A stretch of DNA of 64,000 nt from JANQOH01 sp965200095 (GTDB taxonomy: Bacteria; Pseudomonadota; Alphaproteobacteria; UBA7887): positions 248,001 through 312,000 of the forward strand of contig OZ241350.1 of NCBI GenBank assembly GCA_965200095.1, written 5' to 3'. Made by a program: the position numbers and the translations under genes. The notes beneath the pieces are model-generated. The model had not been told where the DNA came from and searched no databases. It saw nothing but the letters and a program-made list of their open reading frames with translations. Of the stretch, positions 34,885 to 43,665 are shown in pieces (the stretch's first letter is position 1; every line of letters begins with the position of its first letter).

Positions 34885-36249
34885 CTACAGATCGTAGCCC
34901 TTTTCTCCGTGGGCGATGAGGTCGAGTCCTTCCAGCTCGGCGTCCGGGTCGACGCGCAGCGGCGTGACGAGGTTGATCGCCTCGGCGATGATCCAGGTGA
35001 AGACCCCGGACCACAGGAGAACGGCGACGACGCCGATGAACTGGACGCCGAACTGGCCGCCCATGGTCATCTCGGACAGGCCGAGGCCGCCGAAAGCGGC
35101 GGCGCCGAGGACGGCGGTGAGCAGGACTCCGGTCGCTCCGCCGACGCCGTGCACGGCGAGGACATCGAGCGAATCGTCGACTCCGAGAAGGTTCTTCACG
35201 GCGCCGACGGCGAAGAAACAGAGGACGCCGGCAATCGCGCCGATCGCGAGCGCGCCCACCGGTCCGACATAGCCCGAGGCGGGCGTGATGGTGGCGAGGC
35301 CGGCGATGGCGCCGGTGGCGATGCCCACCAGGGTGGGCTTGCGGAAGCGTATCCACTCCACGACCATCCACGTGAAGGCGGCGGTGGCGGCGGAAATGTG
35401 GGTGACGGTCATGGCCATGCCGGCGGCGGCGTCGGCGGCGACGGCGCTGCCCGCATTGAACCCGAACCAGCCGACCCAGAGCATGGCGGCGCCCATCATC
35501 ACCATCCCCGGGTTGTGGGGCGGGCGTATCTCGTCGGGGAAGCCGCGGCGCTTGCCGAGCATCGCGGCGATAACGAGAGCCGAGACGCCGGAGGTCAGGT
35601 GGACCACCAGCCCGCCGGCGAAATCCTGCACGCCGCGTTCGGCGAGCCAGCCGCCGCCCCATACCCAATGGCACACCGGAGCGTAGACCAGGATGAGCCA
35701 GGCGCCGGAGAACAGCAGCACCGCCGAGAAGCGGATGCGTTCCACATAAGCGCCGACGATGAGCGCCGGGGTGATGATCGCGAAGGTCATCTGGAACATG
35801 AAGAAGACCGTCTCCGGCAGCGTGCCGCTCATCGCGTCCGCGCCGACGCCCGAGAGGAAAGCGTTCTGGAGACCGCCGACGACGGCGTTGAGGCCGCCGC
35901 CATCGGAAAAGGCGAGGCTGTAGGCGACCGCGAACCAGAGGATGGAAGAGAGACAGCAGATGGCGAAGCACTGCATGAGGACGGAGAGCACGTTACTTGC
36001 GCGCACCAGTCCGGCGTAGAAGAGCGCCAGGCCCGGCATGGTCATGAACAGCACCAGCGCGGTGGCCGTGAGGACCCACGCGGTGTCTCCGCTGTCCGGC
36101 GCGGCGCCCTCCTGCGCCAGGGCGCCCGCCGCCGGAAGCGCGAGCAGCGCCGCAAGCGCGAGCGGCGCGGCCGCCGCGAGGCGGCGGAGCGCCGCGGCGG
36201 CGTGCGGAAGTCGCGTCTTTTCTTCGTTCTTGTCGCTCCGATCTTTCAT
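34885..36249 (-). CDS. amtB: Ammonium transporter AmtB
   Basis: The 454-residue inner-membrane channel conducts ammonia/ammonium. A longer than usual N-terminus precedes a signal-like helix (AAPLALAALLALPAAGALAQ), after which the mature part begins at DTAWVLTATALVLFMTMPGL. The twin pore histidines are in FAGGLVVHLTSG (about 217) and AVHGVGGATG (about 367). The family signature is DFAGGLVVHLTSGVSALV. It lies 30 bases downstream of glnK on the same strand; PII protein GlnK blocks the channel when nitrogen is plentiful. The first about 45 residues may be cleaved; the start is otherwise well supported. Confidence 0.95.
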   Translation of the reverse strand: MKDRSDKNEEKTRLPHAAAALRRLAAAAPLALAALLALPAAGALAQEGAAPDSGDTAWVLTATALVLFMTMPGLALFYAGLVRASNVLSVLMQCFAICCLSSILWFAVAYSLAFSDGGGLNAVVGGLQNAFLSGVGADAMSGTLPETVFFMFQMTFAIITPALIVGAYVERIRFSAVLLFSGAWLILVYAPVCHWVWGGGWLAERGVQDFAGGLVVHLTSGVSALVIAAMLGKRRGFPDEIRPPHNPGMVMMGAAMLWVGWFGFNAGSAVAADAAAGMAMTVTHISAATAAFTWMVVEWIRFRKPTLVGIATGAIAGLATITPASGYVGPVGALAIGAIAGVLCFFAVGAVKNLLGVDDSLDVLAVHGVGGATGVLLTAVLGAAAFGGLGLSEMTMGGQFGVQFIGVVAVLLWSGVFTWIIAEAINLVTPLRVDPDAELEGLDLIAHGEKGYDL

Positions 36250-36279
36250 TGTGTCGCTCCGAAATCGTTTCCTGTGGGG

Positions 36280-36618
36280 TCACACTGCGTCCGCGCCGGT
36301 CTCGCCGGTGCGGATGCGCAGCGCCATTTCAATGTCGGTGACGAAAATCTTTCCGTCGCCGATCTTGCCGGTGCGGGCGGCGTCGCGAATGGCTTCGACG
36401 ACGCGCTCCGCCTTGCCGTCGTCGACAACCACCTCGACCGTCAGTTTCGGCAGGAAGTCGATGACGTATTCGGCGCCGCGATAGAGTTCGGTATGGCCCT
36501 TTTGTCGCCCGAACCCCCTGGCGTCGACGACGGTCATGCCTGTGACGCCCGTTTCGGCGAGGGCGTCCTTCACGTCGTCGAGCTTGTGCGGCTTGACGAT
36601 GGCCTCGATCTTTTTCAT
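36280..36618 (-). CDS. glnK: Nitrogen regulatory protein PII (GlnK/GlnB)
   Basis: The 112-residue trimeric sensor reports 2-oxoglutarate, ATP and glutamine status. It matches the family along its length: MKKIEAIVKPHKLDDVKDAL, GFGRQKGHTELYRGAEY with the uridylylatable Tyr51 in the T-loop, FLPKLTVEVVVDD and the C-terminal GDGKIFVTDIEMALRIRTGE. Linkage to amtB directly downstream favours the GlnK type. It would also control GlnE, encoded at 17.7 kb. A 7-bp inverted repeat (36633-36639 with 36666-36672) lies in the short leader; I see no clear sigma-54 promoter. Confidence 0.95.
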   Translation of the reverse strand: MKKIEAIVKPHKLDDVKDALAETGVTGMTVVDARGFGRQKGHTELYRGAEYVIDFLPKLTVEVVVDDGKAERVVEAIRDAARTGKIGDGKIFVTDIEMALRIRTGETGADAV

Positions 36619-36688
36619 CGCCCGTCCTCCCGCTTCCGGCTTGTGTGGAAATATCGTCCATCATACCGGAAGGGCGGGGGGCGGGCCA

Positions 36689-37273
36689 TCACGCTGCGGC
36701 CCTGTCGAGGCAGTCGTCGGAGAGGGGGCGCAGCGGGGCGAAGTCGCTGCGCTCCGCGTAATATGCCGGCCGGGTCGGCCGGGGGATGGCGTTGCCCGCG
36801 GGGTTGCAGGCGACGTCGACGACATAGCGCGTCCACGGGCCGGGGTTCGGCGCCGAGGCATGGGCGAGGCCGCCGGAAAAGAAGATGACGGAACCGGCCG
36901 ACCCCTTCGGCGCTGCGATGCCGCGCCCGGCGGCGAGAGCGGCGACCGCGGCCCGCGGGAGGGTGCGCAACGGCGATTTGCCGCCCGGCAGGGGCGAGTC
37001 CCGGTCGTCGAGGAGACCGGCGCCGTGCGACCCCGGGATCGGCATGAGGGGACCGTTGAATTCGATCGCTTCGTCGAGGAACGCTGCGCAGTTCATCGCC
37101 GGGGCGGCGCGGAGTTCGCCCGCATCGTCGCGCAGGACCTCCTCGCGGTGGAGTGCGGCGATCCGATCCGTTTCCCGCCGGAGCGGGGCGGCTTCGTCGG
37201 GGCGGAACAGCCCCGGCAGAAAAAGGTAACCTTCGTCGCGGAAGCGGTCGATGTCAGCGTCGGTGAGGCGCAT
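36689..37273 (-). CDS. PhyH-family Fe(II)/2-oxoglutarate dioxygenase with large internal deletion
   Basis: The reading frame encodes 194 residues, whereas family members of this type are near 270-300. The N-terminus (TDADIDRFRDEGYLFLPGLF) and the C-terminal part (FNGPLMPIPGSHGAGLLD, GSAGSVIFFSGGLAHASAPN, PWTRYVVDVACNP) are both typical. Between GELRAAP and AMNCAAFLDE about 70 residues are missing. That block normally holds the HxD iron ligands in a WQWHQD-like motif. The distal His (HASAPN) and the Arg that binds 2-oxoglutarate (PWTR) remain. The frame is open, so the deletion is in-frame, but an iron site lacking two of three ligands should be inactive. It diverges from the VOC gene. Confidence 0.8.
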   Translation of the reverse strand: MRLTDADIDRFRDEGYLFLPGLFRPDEAAPLRRETDRIAALHREEVLRDDAGELRAAPAMNCAAFLDEAIEFNGPLMPIPGSHGAGLLDDRDSPLPGGKSPLRTLPRAAVAALAAGRGIAAPKGSAGSVIFFSGGLAHASAPNPGPWTRYVVDVACNPAGNAIPRPTRPAYYAERSDFAPLRPLSDDCLDRAAA

Positions 37274-37369
37274 CGCCGCGCGTTCGGTCTCTGGCCATCG
37301 CCGCTCGTATAGACCATGTTCCCGCCGCGGGCAACCGGTTCGGGACGCCGGGAGAACGGGGGTCGGACA

Positions 37370-37915
37370 ATGAGCCGTCTTTTCGGCGCGGTGCGTCAGA
37401 ACGGTTATGTGGTGCGCGACATTCGCGCCGCCATGCGGCACTGGAGCGAGGTCGCCGGGGTGGGGCCGTGGTTCTTCGCGGAACGCGCGCCGATTCGCGA
37501 TTTCCGCTATCGCGGCGAACCCTCCCCGGTGGAACTGTCGATCGCGCTGGCCAATTCGGGCGATTTGCAGCTGGAGCTGATCGAACAGCGCAACGACGCG
37601 CCGTCGCTCTATCGCGACTTCCTGGCGACGGGACAGGAAGGGCTGCAACACATCGCCTACTGGACAACCGATTTCGTCGCGCACAGGGCGCGGGCGCTGG
37701 AGCGCGGCTTGCGCATCGGCCATGAGGGACAGACCGGCGAATGGGGGCCGTTCGTCTATTTCGACGCCGGCCGCGGGCCGGGAGCGCACCCGGGCTCGGT
37801 TATCGAACTCTCGGATGTGGGGGGCGCGAAGGCGCGGCTTTTCGCGCGAATCGCCGAGGCGGCGCGCGGCTGGGACGGAAACGACCCCGTGCGTCCCTTC
37901 TCCGCGGCCGGGTAG
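37370..37915 (+). CDS. VOC-family (glyoxalase-like) protein
   Basis: The 181-residue protein has the vicinal-oxygen-chelate fold. The first module starts GYVVRDIRAAMRHWSEVAGV, followed by GPWFFAERAPIRDFRYRGEP. The second contains QEGLQHIAYWTTDFVAHRAR with a likely metal-binding His and ends with FVYFDAGRGPGAHPGSVIEL with a likely metal-binding Glu. Proteins of this group include methylmalonyl-CoA epimerase relatives and dioxygenases; the substrate is not clear. It diverges from the PhyH-type gene across 96 bases and converges on the MlrC gene. Confidence 0.83.
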   Translation: MSRLFGAVRQNGYVVRDIRAAMRHWSEVAGVGPWFFAERAPIRDFRYRGEPSPVELSIALANSGDLQLELIEQRNDAPSLYRDFLATGQEGLQHIAYWTTDFVAHRARALERGLRIGHEGQTGEWGPFVYFDAGRGPGAHPGSVIELSDVGGAKARLFARIAEAARGWDGNDPVRPFSAAG

Positions 37916-37924
37916 AGCCGGCGC

Positions 37925-39391
37925 TCAGACGGCGCGGGGCATGACGCGGACGCCGGGGCGGATGCGGCGGTAGTCGAGCGCGCGGTGGTCCACGGGGACC
38001 GGGCCGGGCGCGGCGGCGACGATAATTTCGGCGGCTATGGGCGCGAAATCGGCGCGGAAATGCACCGAGCTCTTGAGCGCGACGATGGCCATGTCGGCGG
38101 GCTCCACGCCGACATGGCGGAATATCTCGCGGTCGGCGGCCTGCATCTTCACCGATGAGACGACAACGCCGACTCCCTCGATGTCGAGAAGGGCCATGGG
38201 GCCGAGTTCCATGCGGGCGCCGGCGAACATGGGGCCGGCGGCGGTGAAGCGGCCGTCGCCGAGCTCCCGCACGGCGGCGTCGGCGACGAGCGGCGGCTCG
38301 CCCTGCCAGCCGGGGTCGGCGCCGAGGGAGACGCGAAGGCGCGCGCCGCACCCGGCCGCATGCGCCGCGGCCGCGGTTTCGGGGTCGCAGAAGACGCCGA
38401 GCGTCGCGTTCGGGGCCCCGGCCGCGATCAGGGCGCGCAGCAGTCCCAGGGTGTTGGAGTCGCCGCCGCCGCCGGGATTGTCCTGGGTGTCGGCGACGAT
38501 CGCGGGGCCCTTGTCGACGCGCATGGCGCGGGCCACCGCCTCGGCGGGATCGAGAACCGGGCCGGCGAAGGCGCCCTCGGCGGCGGCTACGGCGGCGGCG
38601 AGACGATCGGCGGCGTCGTCCGCCGCCCGCAGCGTGTCGGCATAGGCGAGGACCGACGGCCCGACCTCGAAAATGTCGGCGGGGGGAAACCCCATGCAGA
38701 TCGACCGCGTCCACACCCCCGGCGGCGAATCCCGCAGCGCGCCGTAGAGCGACGCGGCCGGTTCGATGGACGTGCACTGCCAGGGGAGGGGCGGGAGGAA
38801 GTCGATCTTGCGGAAGGCTTTGGCGGGTCTTGCGCCTGCGGCCATGCGTTCGAGGGGGGCCAGCGCGCGGGCGCCGGTCTCCGCCATATCGGTGTGGGGG
38901 TAGGCGCGGTAGGCGACGAGGACATCGGCCGCGGCGACCATGTCGGCGGTGACGTTGGCGTGCAGGTCGAGGCTGGCGACGAGGGGAACGGCGCCGATGG
39001 CGTCGCGGACGCGCGCCAGCAGGGCGCCCTCGCCGTCCTCCAGATGTTCGCAGACCATCGCGCCGTGGAGGTCGAGATAAAGGGCGTCCAGGGGGCCGGC
39101 GGCGGCGATGTCGTCGAGCAGCATGGCGCAAATGCGCTCGAAAGCGTCGCGCTCGACATGGGCCGAGGGTTCGGCGGCGGCCCAGACCAGGGGCGCGACC
39201 CGGTGGCCGGCGGCGGCGGCCGCTTCGAGGAAACCCGCCACGGGGAGGTTGATCCCGGCGACGGCGGGCGCCAGCGCAGACCCGCGCGACAACGGCGGCC
39301 AGCCGCCCGCCCGCGCGAAGTCCCCGAAGCGCGCGGGCGTCGGCGCGAAGGTATTGGTCTCATGCTGAAAACCGCCGACGCCGATACGCAT
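37925..39391 (-). CDS. M81-family metallopeptidase (MlrC-like)
   Basis: The 488-residue protein belongs to the family of MlrC, a zinc enzyme first described in microcystin degradation. Signatures are MRIGVGGFQHETNTFAPTPA at the N-terminus, LDALYLDLHGAMVCEHLEDG near residue 110, VASLDLHANVTADMVAAADV near 145 and AYRAYPHTDMAETGARA. The C-terminal domain has VSSVKMQAADREIFRHVGVE and VALKSSVHFRADFAPIAAEI. Such genes are widespread in alphaproteobacteria and usually have no known substrate. The ATG at 39391 is chosen because the conserved N-terminus begins there; an ATG six codons upstream is possible. Confidence 0.88.
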   Translation of the reverse strand: MRIGVGGFQHETNTFAPTPARFGDFARAGGWPPLSRGSALAPAVAGINLPVAGFLEAAAAAGHRVAPLVWAAAEPSAHVERDAFERICAMLLDDIAAAGPLDALYLDLHGAMVCEHLEDGEGALLARVRDAIGAVPLVASLDLHANVTADMVAAADVLVAYRAYPHTDMAETGARALAPLERMAAGARPAKAFRKIDFLPPLPWQCTSIEPAASLYGALRDSPPGVWTRSICMGFPPADIFEVGPSVLAYADTLRAADDAADRLAAAVAAAEGAFAGPVLDPAEAVARAMRVDKGPAIVADTQDNPGGGGDSNTLGLLRALIAAGAPNATLGVFCDPETAAAAHAAGCGARLRVSLGADPGWQGEPPLVADAAVRELGDGRFTAAGPMFAGARMELGPMALLDIEGVGVVVSSVKMQAADREIFRHVGVEPADMAIVALKSSVHFRADFAPIAAEIIVAAAPGPVPVDHRALDYRRIRPGVRVMPRAV

Positions 39392-39619
39392 GGCGCGGTG
39401 CTCGCCCATGCCGCGCCGTTTGTCAACGACGCGACGGCGCGCCGCGGGGAAAATTGCCGGACGCGCCCGGGACGGGAGACATCCGCACAATTCGTCCCGG
39501 TTGCGATATGGCGAGACCTCTGCGCAAGGCCCGGATTTCCGACGGCTTTACGGGGCGTCGACAGGATGAACGGGCGTTTCGATTCGAGCCGGCTTGTCGT
39601 CGTCCGGACATATTTGTTC

Positions 39620-40280
39620 CACGAAAGATCGTGCGAAGAAATCGGGCGTCTCCGATCGTAACAGCCGGATCGCTGAAGTAACGGCATTGTAAAAGACAAT
39701 AACCATCGAATAGCACTTCGTCATTCCCGCGAAGAGCGTGTGAAAAAATCCGTCGGCCCTCATTACGACAGTTGGGACGCCGAAGAAATGGCGCAGCGGA
39801 AGACAATAGCCATACGATAATACTTCGTCATTCCCGCGAAAGCGGGAATCCGGAGGCGGCCGTCCGCTATACCGGCGCGGTTATTCTTACGGAGACGCCG
39901 CAAACGGATTCCCGCTTTCGCGGGAATGACGAAAAATAGTAGCGTTTCTCGATTTCTTCACACACTCTTTCGCGGGAATGACGAGTGTTTGCAAGGATGG
40001 CTCTCACCATGACGGTCGGAGCGCCGAAGAGTTCGGCGCGACAAAAGACAATAACCCGCTAATAACACTTCGTCATTCCCGCGAAAGCGGGAATCCGGAG
40101 GCGGTCGTCCGCAATATCGGCGCAGTTATTCTTACGGAACCGCCGCAACAGATTCCCGCTTTCGCGGGAATGACGAGTGTTTGTAACGCTGTTCGATTTC
40201 TTCACATGCTCTTTCGCGGGAATGACGAAGAGTAGCAGCGTCTCTCGATTTCCTCACACGCTCTTTTGCGGGAGCGGAAG
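39620..40280. repeat. Palindromic repeat cluster 3
   Basis: The gap between the MlrC gene and the helicase gene contains no gene. It holds full dyads at 39830-39849, 39908-39927, 40075-40094 and 40152-40171, making two complete units of about 98 bp in the same orientation. Each is preceded by a reverse unit with a CTCA...GACG-type segment and an AAAAGACAATA stretch. Half dyads occur near 39722, 39968 and 40212. A lone GAGACCTCTGC at 39513-39523 equals the end of the IS-like element near 52 kb. The cluster marks the downstream edge of the defence island. Confidence 0.9.
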
Positions 40281-40299
40281 GCCCCGGCGGCGGGCCGGA

Positions 40300-43200
40300 T
40301 CACCCGTCCAGAATGTCCTTCAGCGTCTTGCCGGAGAACGGCGCGGGCGCGGGCGCGACCGTTGCCGGCGGTCGGAACGACGGGTTGCCCGGCGACCATA
40401 ATTCGACGCTCTCCGCGCTCTCCTCGAAATAGGCGGGGTCGGTCGTCACCCGGAGCCGCTCCGCCGCCCCCGGCGCGAGCAGGCCGTATTCGCGGCGCCC
40501 CAGCGGCCGGACGTCGACGCCGGGCGGCATCAGGTCGGGCGCGACGATCACCCGGTCGAGATCGTCCATGGTGACCGGCGACGGCGCGCCGGCCGCCGGC
40601 GCGGGACCGTCGCCGAGCAGGGCGTCGATATCGAAACCGCCCGAACCCGCGCTCTCGATGCGCCGCTCTATCGTCTCGACCGCACTCGCGCTCTCGCCGC
40701 CGGCGAGCACGGCGTCGGCCAGGGTGCGCGGCAATTGCGCGAGGATCGGTTGCAGGGGCCCCACCACCGTCTCGAACAGGCCGATGCGATCCCGCAACGC
40801 GCGGTAGACATCGGTCTCCACCGTGTCCTCGTAATGGAGGTTGAACACGCGGATCGTGGCGTGGCGCTGCCCGAGCCGGTCTATCCGCCCAATACGCTGT
40901 TCGACCCGCATCGGGTTCCAGGGCATGTCGTAGTTCACCAGCGCGCCGCAGAACTGGAAGTTCAGCCCTTCGGCCGCGGCGTCGGTGCACAGCAGGACAT
41001 CGGCCTCGCCGCTGCGGAAGCGGCGTCGGGCGTCGCCGCGCCCGATGGCGCGCCAGCCGCCCCCGGCGACGGGGATCTCCCCGCCCCGGCCCGAGAAACA
41101 CATCAGCCTCGCCTCGCCGCCCGCGCGCAGCGCATCCCGCAGGAACTCCATGGTGTCGGCGTATTGCGTGAACACCATCGCCTGCGCGTAGCCGTCGCGG
41201 CGCAGCCCGGCGAGGGTTTCCTCCAGGCGCCCGAGCTTGCTGTCGGCGGGCAGGCGGCCGACGCGCCCGAGCAGATTCTCGATGCCGGCGCGCTCCTCGG
41301 CCGCCGCCGCCCGCCGCTCGAGCTCGCCGACCTCGTCGGCGTCGAGGATCTCGTCCGCCGTCTCGTCGTCGGGCGCGTCTTCATCGAGGCCTGCCGGACG
41401 CGCCGCGTCGCCGGCGTCGATGGTCGCGAGGCGCCGTTCGAGCGTCGCGCGCAGGGCGCGGAAACTGCTCGCGAGGCGACGGCGATAGACCGTCATCACG
41501 AACCCGACCGCCGCGCGTTCGCCCGCGTCCGCCCGGTCGTAGACCGTCGAGATATAGTCCTCGACATCGTCGTAGACCGCCCGTTCCGCCGCCGTCATGG
41601 GGATGAACCGGTCGTCGACCCGGCGCTCCGCGACCGGGGTCGAAAGCATTCCCGCCCTGAAGTAGCGGCGCAGCACCTCCCGCGTATGGCGCGAGACGAG
41701 ATGCCGGATCGGCGTGTGCGCGCGGACGAGAGCGAGCGCCGCGCGGCGTTCGTCGGCCTCCAGCTGGCGGCGCGGGATGCCCGCCTCGTCGCGGAGGGCG
41801 CGCAGGACCTTGCGGGTCTTCAGCCGCGACAGTCCGGCGAGGTCGCGCGCCGCTTCTCCCCCGACCTCGCCCCAGACCCGTTCGACCGCCTGGAACAGCC
41901 GCGCCATGCGGTCCAGCGCCGCCGGCGGCGGGTGCGGTTGTTCGATGTCCTCGAAGAACCGGAGGAACGCTTCCGCCGTCCATTCCGGCGGCAGGCCGAG
42001 CAAGTCCAGCAGATCCCACAATTCGACCGGATGCACCTGCATGGGCGTCGCCGTCAGCAGCACCAGGCCGGACGTGCGCTCCTTCAGCCCCCGCATGAGG
42101 GCAAGCAGGGCGTTGGGGCCGCCCTCCTGCCCGGAGCCGGCCGCGCGGCGGCGCGCGTGATGGGCTTCGTCGAGCACGATCAGGTCCCACGGTTCCGCCT
42201 CCGTCAGCAGGACCTCCGCCCTCTCGCGCCGCCGCATGAGATGGCTGGAGGCGATGACCGCCGGCTCGTCGAGCCAGCCCCGGGGGCCGGCGTCCCGCTC
42301 GTGCATCCCGCGCAGCGCCGGCGACGGATAGCGGACCAGTTTGCGCCCATCGTAGACCGGCCAGTTGAGATTGAACTTCTCGCGGAGCTCGGTCTGCCAC
42401 TGTCCCAGGACCGCCTTCGGCGCGAGGATCAGGATCCGCTCCGCCCGCCCGGCGAGCCAGGCCTGGCGCAACAGCATCCCCGCCTGGACGGTCTTGCCGA
42501 GGCCCACCTCGTCGGCGATCAGGAGTTTCGGCGGCCGGCGCCCGTAGAGACGCTCGAAGGCGCGTGTCTGATGCGGCCACGGAGTCACCGCGGCGGTGGC
42601 TTCGCCGACCCGGGCGCCGCCCGGGCCCGAGCGCGGCGCCTCCGCGATGAAGCTCCAGACCAGCTTGCACAGGTCGGACAGCGGCGGCGGAGCGGGCGGG
42701 GCCGGCGGCGGGTCGGGCGGGTCCGCAACGCCCTCGGTCCGGTTCGGCGGCGGGCCCTTCGGCTTCCGCAGCCGCGAGGGCGGGGCGTCGGCGGGCATGA
42801 AGCGCAGCAGGTCCCGCCGCGCCGCTTCGGGCAGGTCGAGCACGATGGCGCGCCGGGCCCCGTCGGCCCACAGACGCGCGAAATTCTCGTCCTCGCCGTC
42901 GACCCGTTCAGGCTCGGGGCCCCAGCCCGTATAGACGCTGATACTCTCCCAATTATACAGCCAGCCTGCGGCGGTTTCGTTGAGGCTGCCCGTCCAGGCG
43001 AGCCGGTTCCCGGCGCGGTCTTCGACGATGCCGGTCTTCTCGTGGAAGAGGGCGGCGTCGTGGACCGGATTCCCGTCGATGTCGCAGGGCACCGCGACTT
43101 TTACGTCAAGATGGCCGCGCGCGACCATCCAGGCGAGCAGTTCGAGCGCATCGGTCGTCGCCTCGTCCGGCGGGGCGAGCGGCGCTTCGGCAAGGCGCTG

Positions 43201-43467
43201 TTCGAGCCGCGCGCGCAACTCCTCGCCCCGCTGGATGGCGGCGATCTCCTCCGGGGCCAGCACGCAACCGGCGATCAGACGCATGCGGCCGCCGTTGCGA
43301 ACCAGCCCCTCGACCCCGCGCGCGGCCAGCGCGAGCGCCCCGGCGTTGAAATATCCCGTCAGCCGGTCGTAACGCTCGGCGTCTTCCAGCGCCGGGACGT
43401 AGAAGGATTCGATGAGATTCCCGTCGTCGGGCGTGTATTTGAGCTTCCAGGCGCGGTCGCGGAGCAT
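40300..43467 (-). CDS. PLD-like nuclease domain fused to SNF2-family helicase (defence-associated)
   Basis: The 1,055-residue protein joins an N-terminal phospholipase D-like domain to a SNF2 helicase. The PLD active-site motif HxK is at about 142-144 in FHEKTGIVED, followed by AWTGSLNETAAGW. A Pro-rich linker lies near 245-272. Helicase motifs are Walker A IADEVGLGKT (about 318-326), DEAH in LIVLDEAHHARRR (about 433-436), TATPMQVHP (motif III), and EGLNFQFCGALVNYDMPWNP with QRIGRIDRLGQR (motifs V-VI, about 843-866). Such proteins occur with DUF1156 methyltransferases and DUF499 ATPases in anti-phage clusters. It is the last gene of the island, 198 bases after the methyltransferase, with a large hairpin between them. 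How it acts on DNA is inferred. Confidence 0.88.
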   Translation of the reverse strand: MLRDRAWKLKYTPDDGNLIESFYVPALEDAERYDRLTGYFNAGALALAARGVEGLVRNGGRMRLIAGCVLAPEEIAAIQRGEELRARLEQRLAEAPLAPPDEATTDALELLAWMVARGHLDVKVAVPCDIDGNPVHDAALFHEKTGIVEDRAGNRLAWTGSLNETAAGWLYNWESISVYTGWGPEPERVDGEDENFARLWADGARRAIVLDLPEAARRDLLRFMPADAPPSRLRKPKGPPPNRTEGVADPPDPPPAPPAPPPLSDLCKLVWSFIAEAPRSGPGGARVGEATAAVTPWPHQTRAFERLYGRRPPKLLIADEVGLGKTVQAGMLLRQAWLAGRAERILILAPKAVLGQWQTELREKFNLNWPVYDGRKLVRYPSPALRGMHERDAGPRGWLDEPAVIASSHLMRRRERAEVLLTEAEPWDLIVLDEAHHARRRAAGSGQEGGPNALLALMRGLKERTSGLVLLTATPMQVHPVELWDLLDLLGLPPEWTAEAFLRFFEDIEQPHPPPAALDRMARLFQAVERVWGEVGGEAARDLAGLSRLKTRKVLRALRDEAGIPRRQLEADERRAALALVRAHTPIRHLVSRHTREVLRRYFRAGMLSTPVAERRVDDRFIPMTAAERAVYDDVEDYISTVYDRADAGERAAVGFVMTVYRRRLASSFRALRATLERRLATIDAGDAARPAGLDEDAPDDETADEILDADEVGELERRAAAAEERAGIENLLGRVGRLPADSKLGRLEETLAGLRRDGYAQAMVFTQYADTMEFLRDALRAGGEARLMCFSGRGGEIPVAGGGWRAIGRGDARRRFRSGEADVLLCTDAAAEGLNFQFCGALVNYDMPWNPMRVEQRIGRIDRLGQRHATIRVFNLHYEDTVETDVYRALRDRIGLFETVVGPLQPILAQLPRTLADAVLAGGESASAVETIERRIESAGSGGFDIDALLGDGPAPAAGAPSPVTMDDLDRVIVAPDLMPPGVDVRPLGRREYGLLAPGAAERLRVTTDPAYFEESAESVELWSPGNPSFRPPATVAPAPAPFSGKTLKDILDG

Positions 43468-43496
43468 GATCAGCCGTCAACGATTCTCATTATCTT

Positions 43497-43596
43497 CCTG
43501 GGAGCAAGCCTGCCCTCGCGGATGCGGGGGGCGTCTCGCCGGCATCTTTCTTTGCACGCTTCGCGCGCATGCCGGCGAGACGCCGGCGCTCCCAGG
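43497..43596. other. Compound hairpin between methyltransferase and helicase genes
   Basis: An outer 9-bp stem (CCTGGGAGC at 43497-43505 with its complement at 43588-43596) encloses an inner perfect 16-bp stem (43530-43545 with 43569-43584, GGCGTCTCGCCGGCAT). In the mRNA this could attenuate, terminate or stabilise expression of the helicase relative to the methyltransferase. The arrangement also looks like a dispersed REP-type element that has landed between the genes. No T-tract follows on the minus strand. Confidence 0.75.
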
Positions 43597-43665
43597 GGGG
43601 CGGCGCTCCCGGGGGCGGCGCGCTGCCCTGAAACGGTTCTTGCATACCGGTATGAAAATTGCCGG

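Noticed and set aside
36619..36688. Sigma-54 promoter for glnK-amtB
   Set aside because: No TGGCAC-N5-TTGC match is present in the leader; it may lie inside the PhyH gene or be absent.
29871..40280. Regularly recurring palindromes as a CRISPR array
   Set aside because: Spacing is irregular, the sequences between dyads are themselves repeated rather than unique, and there are no cas genes. They are dispersed intergenic repeats.
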